From Chitinophagales bacterium (GTDB lineage: Bacteria > Bacteroidota > Bacteroidia > Chitinophagales > Saprospiraceae): a stretch of 64,000 nucleotides of DNA. The position numbers and the translations under genes were made by a program. The stretch is from contig JAKSDI010000058.1 in NCBI GenBank assembly GCA_022360175.1, positions 39,729 through 103,728 of the forward strand. Reading direction: 5' to 3'. Positions 36,058-44,581 of this stretch are shown here, one piece after another (the first letter of the stretch is position 1; every line of letters begins with the position of its first letter). A model generated the notes under the pieces. The model had not been told where the DNA came from. It saw only the letters and a list, made by a program, of their open reading frames with translations, and made no database searches.

Positions 36058-37950
36058 ATGAGTGACCAGATAAAGCACGAATGTGGGATCGCGATGATCC
36101 GCTTGCTTAAACCACTATCCTACTATCAAGAAAAGTACGGTACCGCTTTTTACGGGCTAGACAAAATGCAGCTACTAATGCAAAAGCAGCGTAATCGCGG
36201 GCAAGATGGAGCTGGTTTGGCTACCATTAAGCTGGATGTGGAACCAGGCAAAAAATACATCAGCCGAAAGCGTAGTAATGCTAGTAATTACCTGGGGGAT
36301 CTCTTCCAGCAAATTCATCGTCATTTTAATGATGTAGATTCGGATCGATTAAAAGATGCAGATTGGTTAAAAGAGAATAAGCCCTATATGGGAGAGCTGC
36401 TCCTGGGGCATCTTCGCTATGGTACTCATGGTGATAATACCATAGAGACCTGCCATCCTTTCTTAAGACAAAATAATTGGATAGCCCGTAATCTCATCCT
36501 CGCAGGTAATTTTAACCTGACTAACGTAGATGAGCTTTTTGATGAGTTGATTGAACTTGGCCAGTATCCTAAAGAAAAATCGGATACCGTAACCGTATTG
36601 GAAAAAATTGGCCATTTCCTTGATGATGAAATCCAGCGACTACATACCTGGTACAAGCCGGATGGTTATTCCAACCGAGAGATTAATGAGCTCATCTACC
36701 AAAATCTGGATATACAACGTCTTTTACGCCGCGCCAGCAAAAAATTTGATGGCGGTTATGTAATGGGAGGCCTTATTGGCCATGGTGATGCCTTTATGAT
36801 GCGTGATCCAGCAGGCATACGTCCTGCATTTTATTATCACGATGATGAAGTAGTAGTAGCAGCTTCAGAACGCCCTGCTATACAAACGGTATTTGATATA
36901 CATCTGGATAAGGTAAAAGAGCTTAATAGAGGCCATGCTTTGATCATCAAAAAAGATGGTAGAGTAATGGTTGAGCCATATATTGAGCAGTTGGAACGAA
37001 AAGCTTGCTCTTTCGAACGGATTTACTTTTCTCGTGGTACTGATAGAGATATTTATCTGGAGCGTAAACAATTAGGTAAGCAATTGGCTAATGCAGTGCT
37101 GGATGCTGTTGATCATGACTATAAACGCACCGTATATTCCTTTGTACCCAATACAGCTGAAACTGCTTACTTCGGATTAATTGAAGGGCTTGAAGAACGC
37201 CTCAATGAGTATAAAAAAGAAGAAATTATAAAGATGGGTAGCGACTTAAAACCCAAGAAACTGGAGAAGTTGCTCGCCCTTAAGACTCGTACTGAAAAGC
37301 TCGTAGTAAAAGACGCCAAACAACGTACTTTCATAGCAGATACTTCTTCTCGCGGTGCTCTGGTCTCTCATGCATACGATGTCACTTATGGTATTGTAAA
37401 GAATCATAAAGACACTTTGGTACTGGTAGATGATTCCATTGTACGGGGTACAACACTAAGAGATAGTATCATCCAGATCGTATCTCGCCTTAAGCCAAAG
37501 AAAATAGTAATCGTTTCTTCTGCACCTCAAATTCGTTTCCCTGACTGCTATGGTATCGATATGTCTCGTATGCAGGAATTTGTTGCTTTCCGGGCACTGG
37601 TAGCATTACTTAAAGAGAATGATAAAGGGCATTTATTACAGGAAGCCTATGAACGCTGCAAAGCACAGGAGCACCTATCTAAAGAAGAAATCACTAATGA
37701 GGTAGCTGCTTTGTACGATGAGTTCCCTTATGAAGAAGTCTCTAAAAAGATAGCAGAGATAGTTACTCCTCCGGGTATTGACATTCCAATAGAAGTAATC
37801 TATCAGACCGTAGATGGTTTGCGAGAAGCATGCCCTAATAATAATGGTGACTGGTACTTCTCTGGAGAATATCCAACTCCTGGTGGTAATAGAGTTGTCA
37901 ACCGCTCTTTTATCAACTATATGGAAGGGAATAATAAGAGAGCTTATTGA
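36058..37950 (+). CDS. PurF-like amidophosphoribosyltransferase (long form)
   Basis: A 630-residue enzyme. The N-terminal class II glutamine amidotransferase domain has the nucleophile at Cys9 (HECGIAMIR), so eight residues would have to be removed to expose it. QRNRGQDGAGLAT and GHLRYGTHG follow. The C-terminal phosphoribosyltransferase domain has the PRPP loop LVLVDDSIVRGTTL. It is more than 100 residues longer than typical PurF (about 500), with an insert around residues 380-430. It may make phosphoribosylamine in purine synthesis; many Bacteroidota have this form in addition to a standard PurF, so its exact role is uncertain. Confidence 0.88.
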   Translation: MSDQIKHECGIAMIRLLKPLSYYQEKYGTAFYGLDKMQLLMQKQRNRGQDGAGLATIKLDVEPGKKYISRKRSNASNYLGDLFQQIHRHFNDVDSDRLKDADWLKENKPYMGELLLGHLRYGTHGDNTIETCHPFLRQNNWIARNLILAGNFNLTNVDELFDELIELGQYPKEKSDTVTVLEKIGHFLDDEIQRLHTWYKPDGYSNREINELIYQNLDIQRLLRRASKKFDGGYVMGGLIGHGDAFMMRDPAGIRPAFYYHDDEVVVAASERPAIQTVFDIHLDKVKELNRGHALIIKKDGRVMVEPYIEQLERKACSFERIYFSRGTDRDIYLERKQLGKQLANAVLDAVDHDYKRTVYSFVPNTAETAYFGLIEGLEERLNEYKKEEIIKMGSDLKPKKLEKLLALKTRTEKLVVKDAKQRTFIADTSSRGALVSHAYDVTYGIVKNHKDTLVLVDDSIVRGTTLRDSIIQIVSRLKPKKIVIVSSAPQIRFPDCYGIDMSRMQEFVAFRALVALLKENDKGHLLQEAYERCKAQEHLSKEEITNEVAALYDEFPYEEVSKKIAEIVTPPGIDIPIEVIYQTVDGLREACPNNNGDWYFSGEYPTPGGNRVVNRSFINYMEGNNKRAY

Positions 37951-37993
37951 TCAGTAGTATAGGCAGTAGGTAGTTTTACAGTGGGGAGTTAGC

Positions 37994-38028
37994 AATGTAT
38001 TAATAAAAAGCTAGCATATTAATACATT
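37994..38028. terminator. 11-bp hairpin after the purF-like gene
   Basis: AATGTATTAAT (37994-38004) pairs with its inverted copy (38018-38028). It lies 44 bases after the stop of the purF-like gene and before the toxin-antitoxin pair. There is no long T run. Confidence 0.5.
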
Positions 38029-38162
38029 TACTCCTAACAAATAAGGGTCGATTTTAAGTTCAAATTGATTGATTTTAAGTAAGCTAACTTCTTTAAAATT
38101 CGGGACAGTTGCTTTTCAACTTTTAAAGCTATATTTTAGTTTATAAATAAAGCGTAAGAGAG

Positions 38163-38423
38163 ATGAATGATTTAACTGTAGCTGAGATAGTCAATTTTTT
38201 TAGTCACCTAGATTTGAAAAAGAAAATAGAAGTTCTAAATAAATTAACTAATATTTTGAATAAAGGTATGAGAGAGGAAGCTATTAGGGAGAAGGCGACC
38301 AATGAAGAAAATGAAACTACAATTATAGATGAGTTATTTGGTAGTTGGCTAGATGAAGGAGAATTGAGAGAAGATACCATAATTGACAGAACAATATCAG
38401 ATCGAGAAATCAACATAAATTAA
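38163..38423 (+). CDS. Probable antitoxin of a VapBC-type pair
   Basis: An 86-residue acidic protein. The first 40 residues are helical (LTVAEIVNFFSHLDLKKKIEVLNKL). The C-terminal half is charged (NEENETTIIDELFGSWLDEGELRED) and likely disordered until it binds the toxin. No known DNA-binding fold is evident from the sequence. The call rests on size, charge and position 42 bases before a PIN-domain gene in the same direction. Confidence 0.7.
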   Translation: MNDLTVAEIVNFFSHLDLKKKIEVLNKLTNILNKGMREEAIREKATNEENETTIIDELFGSWLDEGELREDTIIDRTISDREININ

Positions 38424-38465
38424 GACTAAGCTCTAAGATATTCCTCCCCAAATACATGAACCGAA

Positions 38466-38888
38466 ATGAATCAGCGCTACTTAATTGACACAGACATCCT
38501 GATAGATTTTTTCAAAGCACGGTATTCCTTAGATAGAAAGTTCAAATCAGTAGGGTTGCAAAACTGTTTTGTATCAGAAATCTCAATAGCAGAACTAACC
38601 TATGGAGCATTCAAGAGCTCGAATATAAAAAAACAAATGGCTAACGTTGAGAAGATAAAAACACACTTTCAAATTGTTCCTATCTCCAGCGTAATAGAAC
38701 GTTATAGTAGAGAAAGATTAAGACTAGAGAAACTAGGGCAGCGCCTTCCAGATTTCGATTTACTGATTGCAGCAACAGCAGTTGAGAATGGACTAACTTT
38801 AGTAACTGGCAACGAAAACCATCATAGAAGGGTTCAGAACATTGTAGTTGAAAACTGGAGGACTACAAATCATAATGAGTTCCTTTAA
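38466..38888 (+). CDS. vapC: PIN domain toxin, VapC family
   Basis: A 140-residue ribonuclease of the PIN fold. Acidic metal-binding residues are seen: Asp8 (YLIDTDILIDFF), Glu43 (SISIAELTYGAF-like), Asp96 and Asp98 (RLPDFDLLIAATA), with the terminal TGNENHHRRV segment. VapC toxins cleave tRNA or rRNA to halt translation and are neutralised by the protein encoded just upstream. The target RNA cannot be predicted. Confidence 0.88.
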   Translation: MNQRYLIDTDILIDFFKARYSLDRKFKSVGLQNCFVSEISIAELTYGAFKSSNIKKQMANVEKIKTHFQIVPISSVIERYSRERLRLEKLGQRLPDFDLLIAATAVENGLTLVTGNENHHRRVQNIVVENWRTTNHNEFL

Positions 38889-38940
38889 AATTTCCAACAA
38901 TAAAAGCACTATAGGAGCTAGCACTGAATCCACAACTACA

Positions 38941-40074
38941 TCAATAATCCAATCTATAAATAAACTCATTCATCTTATTAGCAACTGAAGCAGGGGTCAT
39001 TCTGGTCATAAAATTGCGAAGCCCGCAGACGATGGTACTTTCAGATTGCGCCATTTTACCGAGACGCCAACTGGTATTAGTGATATGATCGGCTTTTGTT
39101 TTACGCATTTCCTGAAAACGGTTAAAAGCCTGTTCTATACTATCCTCCTGTTCCAGACAATGACTAAGTACATAAGCACTTTCTATCGCTTGTACAGCTC
39201 CTTGTCCTAAATTTGGAGTAGTGGCATGAGCAGCATCCCCTAAAAGGCATACATTTCCTTTATGCCATTGATGTATGGGGTGTAAATCCCAAATTTCATT
39301 ATATAGAATATCTTCTTTTCCTGTACTACTAATGATTGCTTTAACCACCGCAGGATAATCGGAAAATACATCCAACAAGTTTTCGTCTCTTCCTTTAAGC
39401 CTATCCTTATTTTTCAAAGCGTACCAATAGATGTCTTCATCCGTTATATAAACAAAACCAAAGCGATTGCCTTTGCCCCAGATTTCATTTAATTCATGCT
39501 TATAGGCTGTTGCCAATTCAGGAGCTTTACAAATACCTCTCCAGCATATCTGATTACCATCACGTAATACGGTAGCATCAAAAATGGAAGTTCTAACAGC
39601 AGAATGAATCCCATCTGCACCAATGACAATAGGGCTTATATGTTCTGTTCCATCTTCGAAATGCAATTTTACAGTTCCATTGATTTGTTCTAGTTTCTGA
39701 AGTTTTTTGTCTAGATGAATAGGAGTATCTTTTAGATGATTGAGCAAAATTTCATGTAAGCTTGCTCGATGGATGGCAACCGTTTTTGCTCCATATTTTT
39801 TTTCAAATCCCGTCAAATCTCCTTTTACTAAATAATCAAAAGATTTATCTCTGACACTCATTGAATGGGTGTAACTTGAATGTGCTAATATATCTTCATA
39901 AACACCCAATCTCTGATATATCTGCATAGCATTAATCGCAAGATTAATACCTGATCCCGCTTTTTTAAAAGCGGCAGCCTGTTCAAAAATTTCTACTTCA
40001 TAACCCTGTTTTTGCAGGGCAATAGCTGCTGTTAAACCACCTATTCCTGCACCAATTATTGTTATTTCTTTCAT
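38941..40074 (-). CDS. FAD-dependent monooxygenase
   Basis: A 377-residue class A flavoprotein hydroxylase. The FAD-binding GAGIGGLTAAIAL near the N-terminus, IGADGIHSAVR (DG motif) and LLGDAAHATTPNLGQGAVQAIE (GD motif) are all present. The protein resembles zeaxanthin epoxidase-, HpxO- and salicylate hydroxylase-like enzymes, and more distantly TetX. The substrate is unknown. It is divergent from a TetR regulator with repeated operator-like sites in the spacer, a layout typical of an inducible detoxification gene. Confidence 0.88.
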   Translation of the reverse strand: MKEITIIGAGIGGLTAAIALQKQGYEVEIFEQAAAFKKAGSGINLAINAMQIYQRLGVYEDILAHSSYTHSMSVRDKSFDYLVKGDLTGFEKKYGAKTVAIHRASLHEILLNHLKDTPIHLDKKLQKLEQINGTVKLHFEDGTEHISPIVIGADGIHSAVRTSIFDATVLRDGNQICWRGICKAPELATAYKHELNEIWGKGNRFGFVYITDEDIYWYALKNKDRLKGRDENLLDVFSDYPAVVKAIISSTGKEDILYNEIWDLHPIHQWHKGNVCLLGDAAHATTPNLGQGAVQAIESAYVLSHCLEQEDSIEQAFNRFQEMRKTKADHITNTSWRLGKMAQSESTIVCGLRNFMTRMTPASVANKMNEFIYRLDY

Positions 40075-40108
40075 GTCCTATTTTTTCATTTTTATATCAC
40101 ATTCACAC

Positions 40109-40157
40109 AATTAGGTCAAAGGTACTAATTTTTAAAAATTAGGTCAAGTGTACTAGG
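40109..40157. promoter_or_regulatory. Tandem operator-like repeats between monooxygenase and TetR genes
   Basis: AATTAGGTCAA-xx-GTACTA occurs twice as a direct repeat (40109-40128 and 40138-40157), 29 bases apart. The bases between them form a perfect 18-bp palindrome (40125-40142). On the minus strand each repeat supplies TTGACC, a possible -35/-33 element. This is a likely TetR binding region controlling both divergent genes. Confidence 0.7.
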
Positions 40158-40174
40158 TTTTATATTTTTGAGGT

Positions 40175-40789
40175 ATGAAGAAAAAAACAAAAGACAGGAT
40201 ATTGGAAACCGCTCTGCAACTATTTAACACAGATGGTTTGTCACAAGTAACTTTACGTACCATTGCCAATGAAATGGGAATAAGTCAGGGAAACCTGAGT
40301 TATCATTTCAGAAAACGAGAGGACATTATAGAAGCATTATATCACCAATTAGTGGCAAACATTAATGAGAGTATGGATAAAATTGGAAATGCAAAAAACC
40401 CAATTGAACTCATGTACGACATCTCTGCTACCCTGATGAAAAATTTCTATGATTATCGTTTTTTTCTCCTTGACTTTGTACAAATCATGAGAGAAAATGA
40501 AACGATAAGACAACATTATGCAGAACTCACCAAGCTTAGAGAACAGCAATTTTCTGAGATTTTTCAACTCTTGATAACACATGGATTGATAAGAGAAGAG
40601 CAACTTCCAAATGAATATTTTCATCTCTACAAACGCTTACAAATTATTGGTGATTTCTGGATTTCTTCTGCTTCTATTGAATCTCTAAATCTGAACCAAG
40701 AGACGATCGAAAAGTATACTAAAATTATAAATGAGGCTATCTATCCTTATCTTACAGATGCTGGTAGAAAGATGTATTTAATGCATTAG
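40175..40789 (+). CDS. TetR/AcrR family transcriptional regulator
   Basis: A 204-residue protein. The N-terminal HTH is clear (QVTLRTIANEMGISQGNLSYHFRKREDIIEALY); residues 60-204 form the helical ligand-binding domain. It is divergent from the FAD monooxygenase, with which it likely shares the repeat operator. Its last residues, YLMH, and the stop codon lie within a 30-bp inverted repeat shared with the convergent thioredoxin gene. Confidence 0.92.
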   Translation: MKKKTKDRILETALQLFNTDGLSQVTLRTIANEMGISQGNLSYHFRKREDIIEALYHQLVANINESMDKIGNAKNPIELMYDISATLMKNFYDYRFFLLDFVQIMRENETIRQHYAELTKLREQQFSEIFQLLITHGLIREEQLPNEYFHLYKRLQIIGDFWISSASIESLNLNQETIEKYTKIINEAIYPYLTDAGRKMYLMH

Positions 40790-40834
40790 ATCATGGTGAT
40801 TTTAAAAATCACCATGATCTAATGCATTAAATAC
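40774..40834. terminator. 30-bp perfect inverted repeat spanning two convergent stop codons
   Basis: Arms 40774-40803 and 40805-40834 are perfect inverted copies around a single central A. Each arm contains the final codons and the TAG stop of one gene, so both proteins end in YLMH. As RNA it forms a very stable hairpin in both directions and should act as a bidirectional terminator. Confidence 0.92.
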
Positions 40835-42000
40835 TCCTCCACAAATTTCACCAGCTCTTCTCCATGCAGATTTTTGGCAATGATTATTCCATCTGCGTCC
40901 AGGATAAAATTAGCAGGAATGGTCCGCAGGCGAAGCATTTCTAATAAAGGAGCATCATCTCCTCTAAGATGAGAAGCATGTTCCCAACGATCAGCTCCGT
41001 CTTTTTCAATTGATTGCTTCCATGCTTTTTCACTACTATCTAAAGCATAAGCAGTGATCTGCAAGCCCTTATCGTGATACTTTTCCCACAAAGGCACCAA
41101 TATATCTTTGTTTTCACGTCGACAAGGAGCACACCAGGATGCCCAGAGGTCTAATATAGTAAGGCCCTCTCCCATCAAATCATAAAGGGCTATTGTATCA
41201 CCAGATGCCATCGGCAGTGGAAAATCAAGCATTGGATCTCCTTTCAGCACGGGTAGTTGTTCTCTGCTACTTTTATGGCATAGCTCTATTACCCAGGGAT
41301 GATCGAAGAAATCTTCTTGCCATTTTTCACACTGAGAAAAAAGGAATTCGGGCACTCTTTCAAAATCACCTTCCGGGCTGACCCAACGTATTGCGGCCAA
41401 TGCCGTTAACAAATGATCTGTATTTTCGGCAAAATCAATAATTGCTTTTTGAAAATTTAAATAAAGGGCCTCTTCTTCTAGCAAATATTCTTCACCATGT
41501 TTTTTAGAATCTTTTTTTTGTAAATATTGCTGAAATGCTTTAAAGCGAATATCTCTAAGATGGATTAAAGCTGCATTCTCTGGTGATGGATTAATTATAT
41601 CGAAGCTAGTTTGAAATTGATTGGCAGTAGCACTTATTTCCAATTGATTGCCATTTTTCCAAATAATAGGAAAGTAATTGGCTGTAAGTAAGTCTTCGTT
41701 ATTTAACCTATTCAGAAATCGTTCTCCTTTTTTCTGCACTGCTAATTCAAGTAACATCGACTCTGGTGCATCAGGGAGCCTTTCAAAGGCAAAATATCCA
41801 TCATCTCCCACTTGTGCAGAATCAATTATCTGACCAACAAAACTTGCTGCTACTTCATCCAGTTTAGTGGGCTGGATCAAATAAATCATAGGCATCCACT
41901 CATCGCCGGGAAGTTGTAGATAACCAGAGAGTGGTGCTTTCTCCGCACAGCCCATATTCAAAAATGAAATAAAAGAAAGGAGGTAAGCGACCTTCTGCAT
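40819..42000 (-). CDS. TlpA-like thiol-disulfide oxidoreductase lipoprotein
   Basis: A 393-residue predicted lipoprotein (lipobox MGCA, Cys18). Residues about 20-115 are a DUF4369-like beta domain (SGYLQLPGDEWMP). Residues about 120-250 are helical. The C-terminal 140 residues are a thioredoxin fold with WASWCAPCRREN as active site and a cis-Pro in LRTIPANFILD. It probably reduces or exchanges disulfides in periplasmic proteins. The end of the gene is formed by the shared inverted repeat. Confidence 0.9.
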   Translation of the reverse strand: MQKVAYLLSFISFLNMGCAEKAPLSGYLQLPGDEWMPMIYLIQPTKLDEVAASFVGQIIDSAQVGDDGYFAFERLPDAPESMLLELAVQKKGERFLNRLNNEDLLTANYFPIIWKNGNQLEISATANQFQTSFDIINPSPENAALIHLRDIRFKAFQQYLQKKDSKKHGEEYLLEEEALYLNFQKAIIDFAENTDHLLTALAAIRWVSPEGDFERVPEFLFSQCEKWQEDFFDHPWVIELCHKSSREQLPVLKGDPMLDFPLPMASGDTIALYDLMGEGLTILDLWASWCAPCRRENKDILVPLWEKYHDKGLQITAYALDSSEKAWKQSIEKDGADRWEHASHLRGDDAPLLEMLRLRTIPANFILDADGIIIAKNLHGEELVKFVEEYLMH

Positions 42001-42078
42001 AATGGTAAATATTTTGCTAAAAGCGAAAATATAGCATCATTCTCCATTGGTATAGGACAAAGATCACAGAAGCATTTA

Positions 42079-42465
42079 TTAAAGAGTTGTTCGATTCTTC
42101 AAATTGAATCCAAATAGTAATACAATTGCATATGCCCATATCACCCAGGCACCAAGTACAACAGCTTGCCCAGTCGTAAAATGGGGGAAAACTAAATCGT
42201 AAAATTTTAGACAAAAAACATCACAGAACATTCCTGGTATTGCCATCAGCACTGCACTTTTAAGCCTTGTTACTCCTACTAATTTAAAACGCTTAAAGAC
42301 CCAATTAGTCAAAATGTATAAAGCTGGAATAGTTCCTATAAATAATGCTGCAATGAGCGTACTATTATCAACATAGAAAAAGGAATGTCCCCAATATCTA
42401 AATATTAGTGTAGCAATTAACCAAACCAGGAATCCAAATGCCATGCTAAATTTCTGATAATTCAT
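42079..42465 (-). CDS. DUF5367 family membrane protein
   Basis: A 128-residue protein with four hydrophobic helices (near residues 8-26, 34-54, 67-86, 98-122). The pattern, with KSAVLMAIPGMFCDVFCLKFYD in the centre, matches the DUF5367 group of small integral membrane proteins. Function unknown. It lies between a thioredoxin lipoprotein and a Crp/Fnr-type regulator on the same strand, separated by about 60-80 bases on each side. Confidence 0.75.
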   Translation of the reverse strand: MNYQKFSMAFGFLVWLIATLIFRYWGHSFFYVDNSTLIAALFIGTIPALYILTNWVFKRFKLVGVTRLKSAVLMAIPGMFCDVFCLKFYDLVFPHFTTGQAVVLGAWVIWAYAIVLLFGFNLKNRTTL

Positions 42466-42527
42466 AATTCAATATTTTAAATTTGAATCAAAATTAGCAG
42501 GCAGATAGTCAAATAAATTAACTTAAG

Positions 42528-43109
42528 TCAAGAAGCATTTTTTGTTATCCTGTTTCTAATTCTACTCAGGCTTTCGGCTTTTACACCAATATAGCTAGCC
42601 AACTGAAACAAAGGAACCCTTTGCAATATCTGAGGGTTATTTTCCAGCAAATTGAGATAGCGTTGCTCTGGACTTGAAATGATATAAGTAGAGAGCATTT
42701 CCTGATAATTTCCTAATTCCTTTTCCAAAATCAATCGAGCAAATGATTCAAGTTTTGGAAAAGTACTCAACAGTTTTTTTTCAGTTTCAAAAGGCAATAA
42801 TGCTAAAGTGCAGTCTTCTATGCACTCCAGATAATGACTGGACGGTGCTTTCGTTGTAAAACTTCTAATAGAGGTTATAAACTGATTTTCTGTATAAAAA
42901 AAGGTTGTTTTTTCTTCTCCATCTACTATATAGTATAACCTTACACATCCCTCCAGATTGAAATAAGATACTCTTGAAACCATTCCTTCCTTGAGCAAAA
43001 TGTCTCCTTTTTCAAATTTCCTGATTTGTATTGACGATGAAATAGCTGCTACTTCTTCTTCTCCAAGTGGTACAAATGTTGAGATATGATCTATCAGTTT
43101 TGAGATCAT
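42528..43109 (-). CDS. Crp/Fnr family transcriptional regulator
   Basis: A 193-residue protein. The N-terminal cyclic-nucleotide-binding fold (residues about 15-125) shows FEKGDILLKEGMVSRVSYFNLEGCVRLYY and a short C-terminal HTH is readable (VPLFQLASYIGVKAESLSRIRNRI). The cAMP-contacting Arg/Ser pair is not clear, so the ligand is unknown. Such small members are frequent in Bacteroidota next to membrane or redox proteins; the DUF5367 gene directly downstream is a candidate target. Confidence 0.88.
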   Translation of the reverse strand: MISKLIDHISTFVPLGEEEVAAISSSIQIRKFEKGDILLKEGMVSRVSYFNLEGCVRLYYIVDGEEKTTFFYTENQFITSIRSFTTKAPSSHYLECIEDCTLALLPFETEKKLLSTFPKLESFARLILEKELGNYQEMLSTYIISSPEQRYLNLLENNPQILQRVPLFQLASYIGVKAESLSRIRNRITKNAS

Positions 43110-43147
43110 TTTTATTTTTTATTTCTGTCTCTATCCTCATTAATTTA

Positions 43148-44290
43148 TCAAATCTTTCTTAGTAAGGCTCCCGCTTTTTCCAGCGTCTCCTCCGTTTTCG
43201 CAAAACAAAGGCGAATCACTTTATCATTTGTGGGATTAGAATAAAAAGCAGAAACAGGAATGGCTGCCACTCCATATTCAATAGTCATCCGTTTGGCGAA
43301 AGCCATATCATCTTCACTACTGATATCAGAATAATCAAAATTACAGAAATAGGTGCCCTCACAGGAAAGTGGGCGAAGCCGAGAACCATCCAGTGCCTGC
43401 AAGAAAAAATCGCGCTTTTGCTGAAAAAATGCAGGCAGGGATAAATAAGTAGATGCATCCTCTATATAGTCAGCCAAAGCGTACTGAATAGGTGTATTGA
43501 TAGAAAAAACATTAAATTGATGCACTTTCCGAAATTCTTTCATCAAATGCTTGGGTGCAAGGCAATAGCCCATTTTCCAGCCTGTATTGTGAAAGGTTTT
43601 CCCAAAAGAATAGGTCGCCAGGCTGCGTTGCCACAACTTGGGAAACCGCAATATACTCTGATGTTGATTACCATCATAAATGAGGTGTTCATACACTTCA
43701 TCACTGAGTATCAGGATATCTGTATCATCCGTTAAATCCTGTAATGCTTGTAAATCTTTTGCTTTGAGTGTACTACCGGTTGGATTGTGAGGAGTGTTAA
43801 TAATAATCATTCGTGTAGATGGGGTAATCAATTTTTTCATTAATCCCCAGTCCACTTCATAATCCGGAGCCTTTAGCCGATAAGGCACTACTGTTCCGCC
43901 ATTTAATTCTACCACTGGCTGGTAAGAATCATAAGCAGGTTCTAGAATAATTACCTCGTCACCATGCTTCACAAAAGTTGTAATCGCTGTAAAAATAGCT
44001 TGCGTAGCCCCTGCTGTAATTGTCACTTCTTCATCCGAATTAAGCTTGGTCCCGTATAGCTGATTTGCTTTATTTGCAATGCGCTCCCGAAGTACTGGCA
44101 CTCCAGGCATAGGTGCATATTGATTGAAGCCTTGTTGCATATAGTGATACACCAAATCATTCAATCGCTGAGAAGTAGGAAAATTGGGAAAACCCTGAGA
44201 CAGATTGATTGCCCCGTGTTTATTAGATAGGGTAGACATAACAGTAAAAATAGTCGTTCCTACTGCTGGCAACTTGGATGTAATATGCAT
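43148..44290 (-). CDS. PLP-dependent aminotransferase (methionine/kynurenine type)
   Basis: A 380-residue fold-type I aminotransferase. INLSQGFPNFPT and GFNQYAPMPGVPVLRERIA are typical of the YbdL/KAT group. Also seen are INTPHNPTGSTL, the D-x-Y pair in LSDEVYEHLIYDG and the Schiff-base Lys in SFGKTFHNTGWKMGY. YbdL-like enzymes act on methionine, and related ones on kynurenine or glutamine. With a kynurenine monooxygenase in the same window, kynurenine is a possible substrate, but sequence alone does not decide. Confidence 0.9.
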   Translation of the reverse strand: MHITSKLPAVGTTIFTVMSTLSNKHGAINLSQGFPNFPTSQRLNDLVYHYMQQGFNQYAPMPGVPVLRERIANKANQLYGTKLNSDEEVTITAGATQAIFTAITTFVKHGDEVIILEPAYDSYQPVVELNGGTVVPYRLKAPDYEVDWGLMKKLITPSTRMIIINTPHNPTGSTLKAKDLQALQDLTDDTDILILSDEVYEHLIYDGNQHQSILRFPKLWQRSLATYSFGKTFHNTGWKMGYCLAPKHLMKEFRKVHQFNVFSINTPIQYALADYIEDASTYLSLPAFFQQKRDFFLQALDGSRLRPLSCEGTYFCNFDYSDISSEDDMAFAKRMTIEYGVAAIPVSAFYSNPTNDKVIRLCFAKTEETLEKAGALLRKI

Positions 44291-44299
44291 AAAATAATT

Positions 44300-44554
44300 T
44301 TATTGATAGCGCTTATATATAGACTCAATTATTTCAGCCAATTTATGGTCTTGCTCTGTTACTACATTACCTGCATCATGAGTACATAAAGCAATATCTA
44401 CCTTATTGTATACATTTTGCCAATTAGGATGATGTTGTTGTTGTTCAGCAGCGAAGGCCACTTCGGTCATAAAAGCAAACGCCCGAGTAAAATTCTCAAA
44501 TAAAAAGCTTGCTTTGAGTTGGTTGTTTTCTTCTTTCCACATAAGTTTTATCAT
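44300..44554 (-). CDS. 4a-hydroxytetrahydrobiopterin dehydratase (pterin carbinolamine dehydratase)
   Basis: An 84-residue protein. The family pattern is intact: FMTEVAFAAEQQQHHPNW with the HHP motif, then VYNKVDIALCTHD, with His and Asp at the expected spacings, and the terminal DHKLAEIIE. It recycles the pterin cofactor of aromatic amino acid hydroxylases such as phenylalanine hydroxylase. No such hydroxylase lies in the window. It starts upstream of the aminotransferase with a 9-base gap, so the two are likely co-transcribed. Confidence 0.9.
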   Translation of the reverse strand: MIKLMWKEENNQLKASFLFENFTRAFAFMTEVAFAAEQQQHHPNWQNVYNKVDIALCTHDAGNVVTEQDHKLAEIIESIYKRYQ

Positions 44555-44581
44555 TTATCCATACAGAAAGAATCATTTTTA

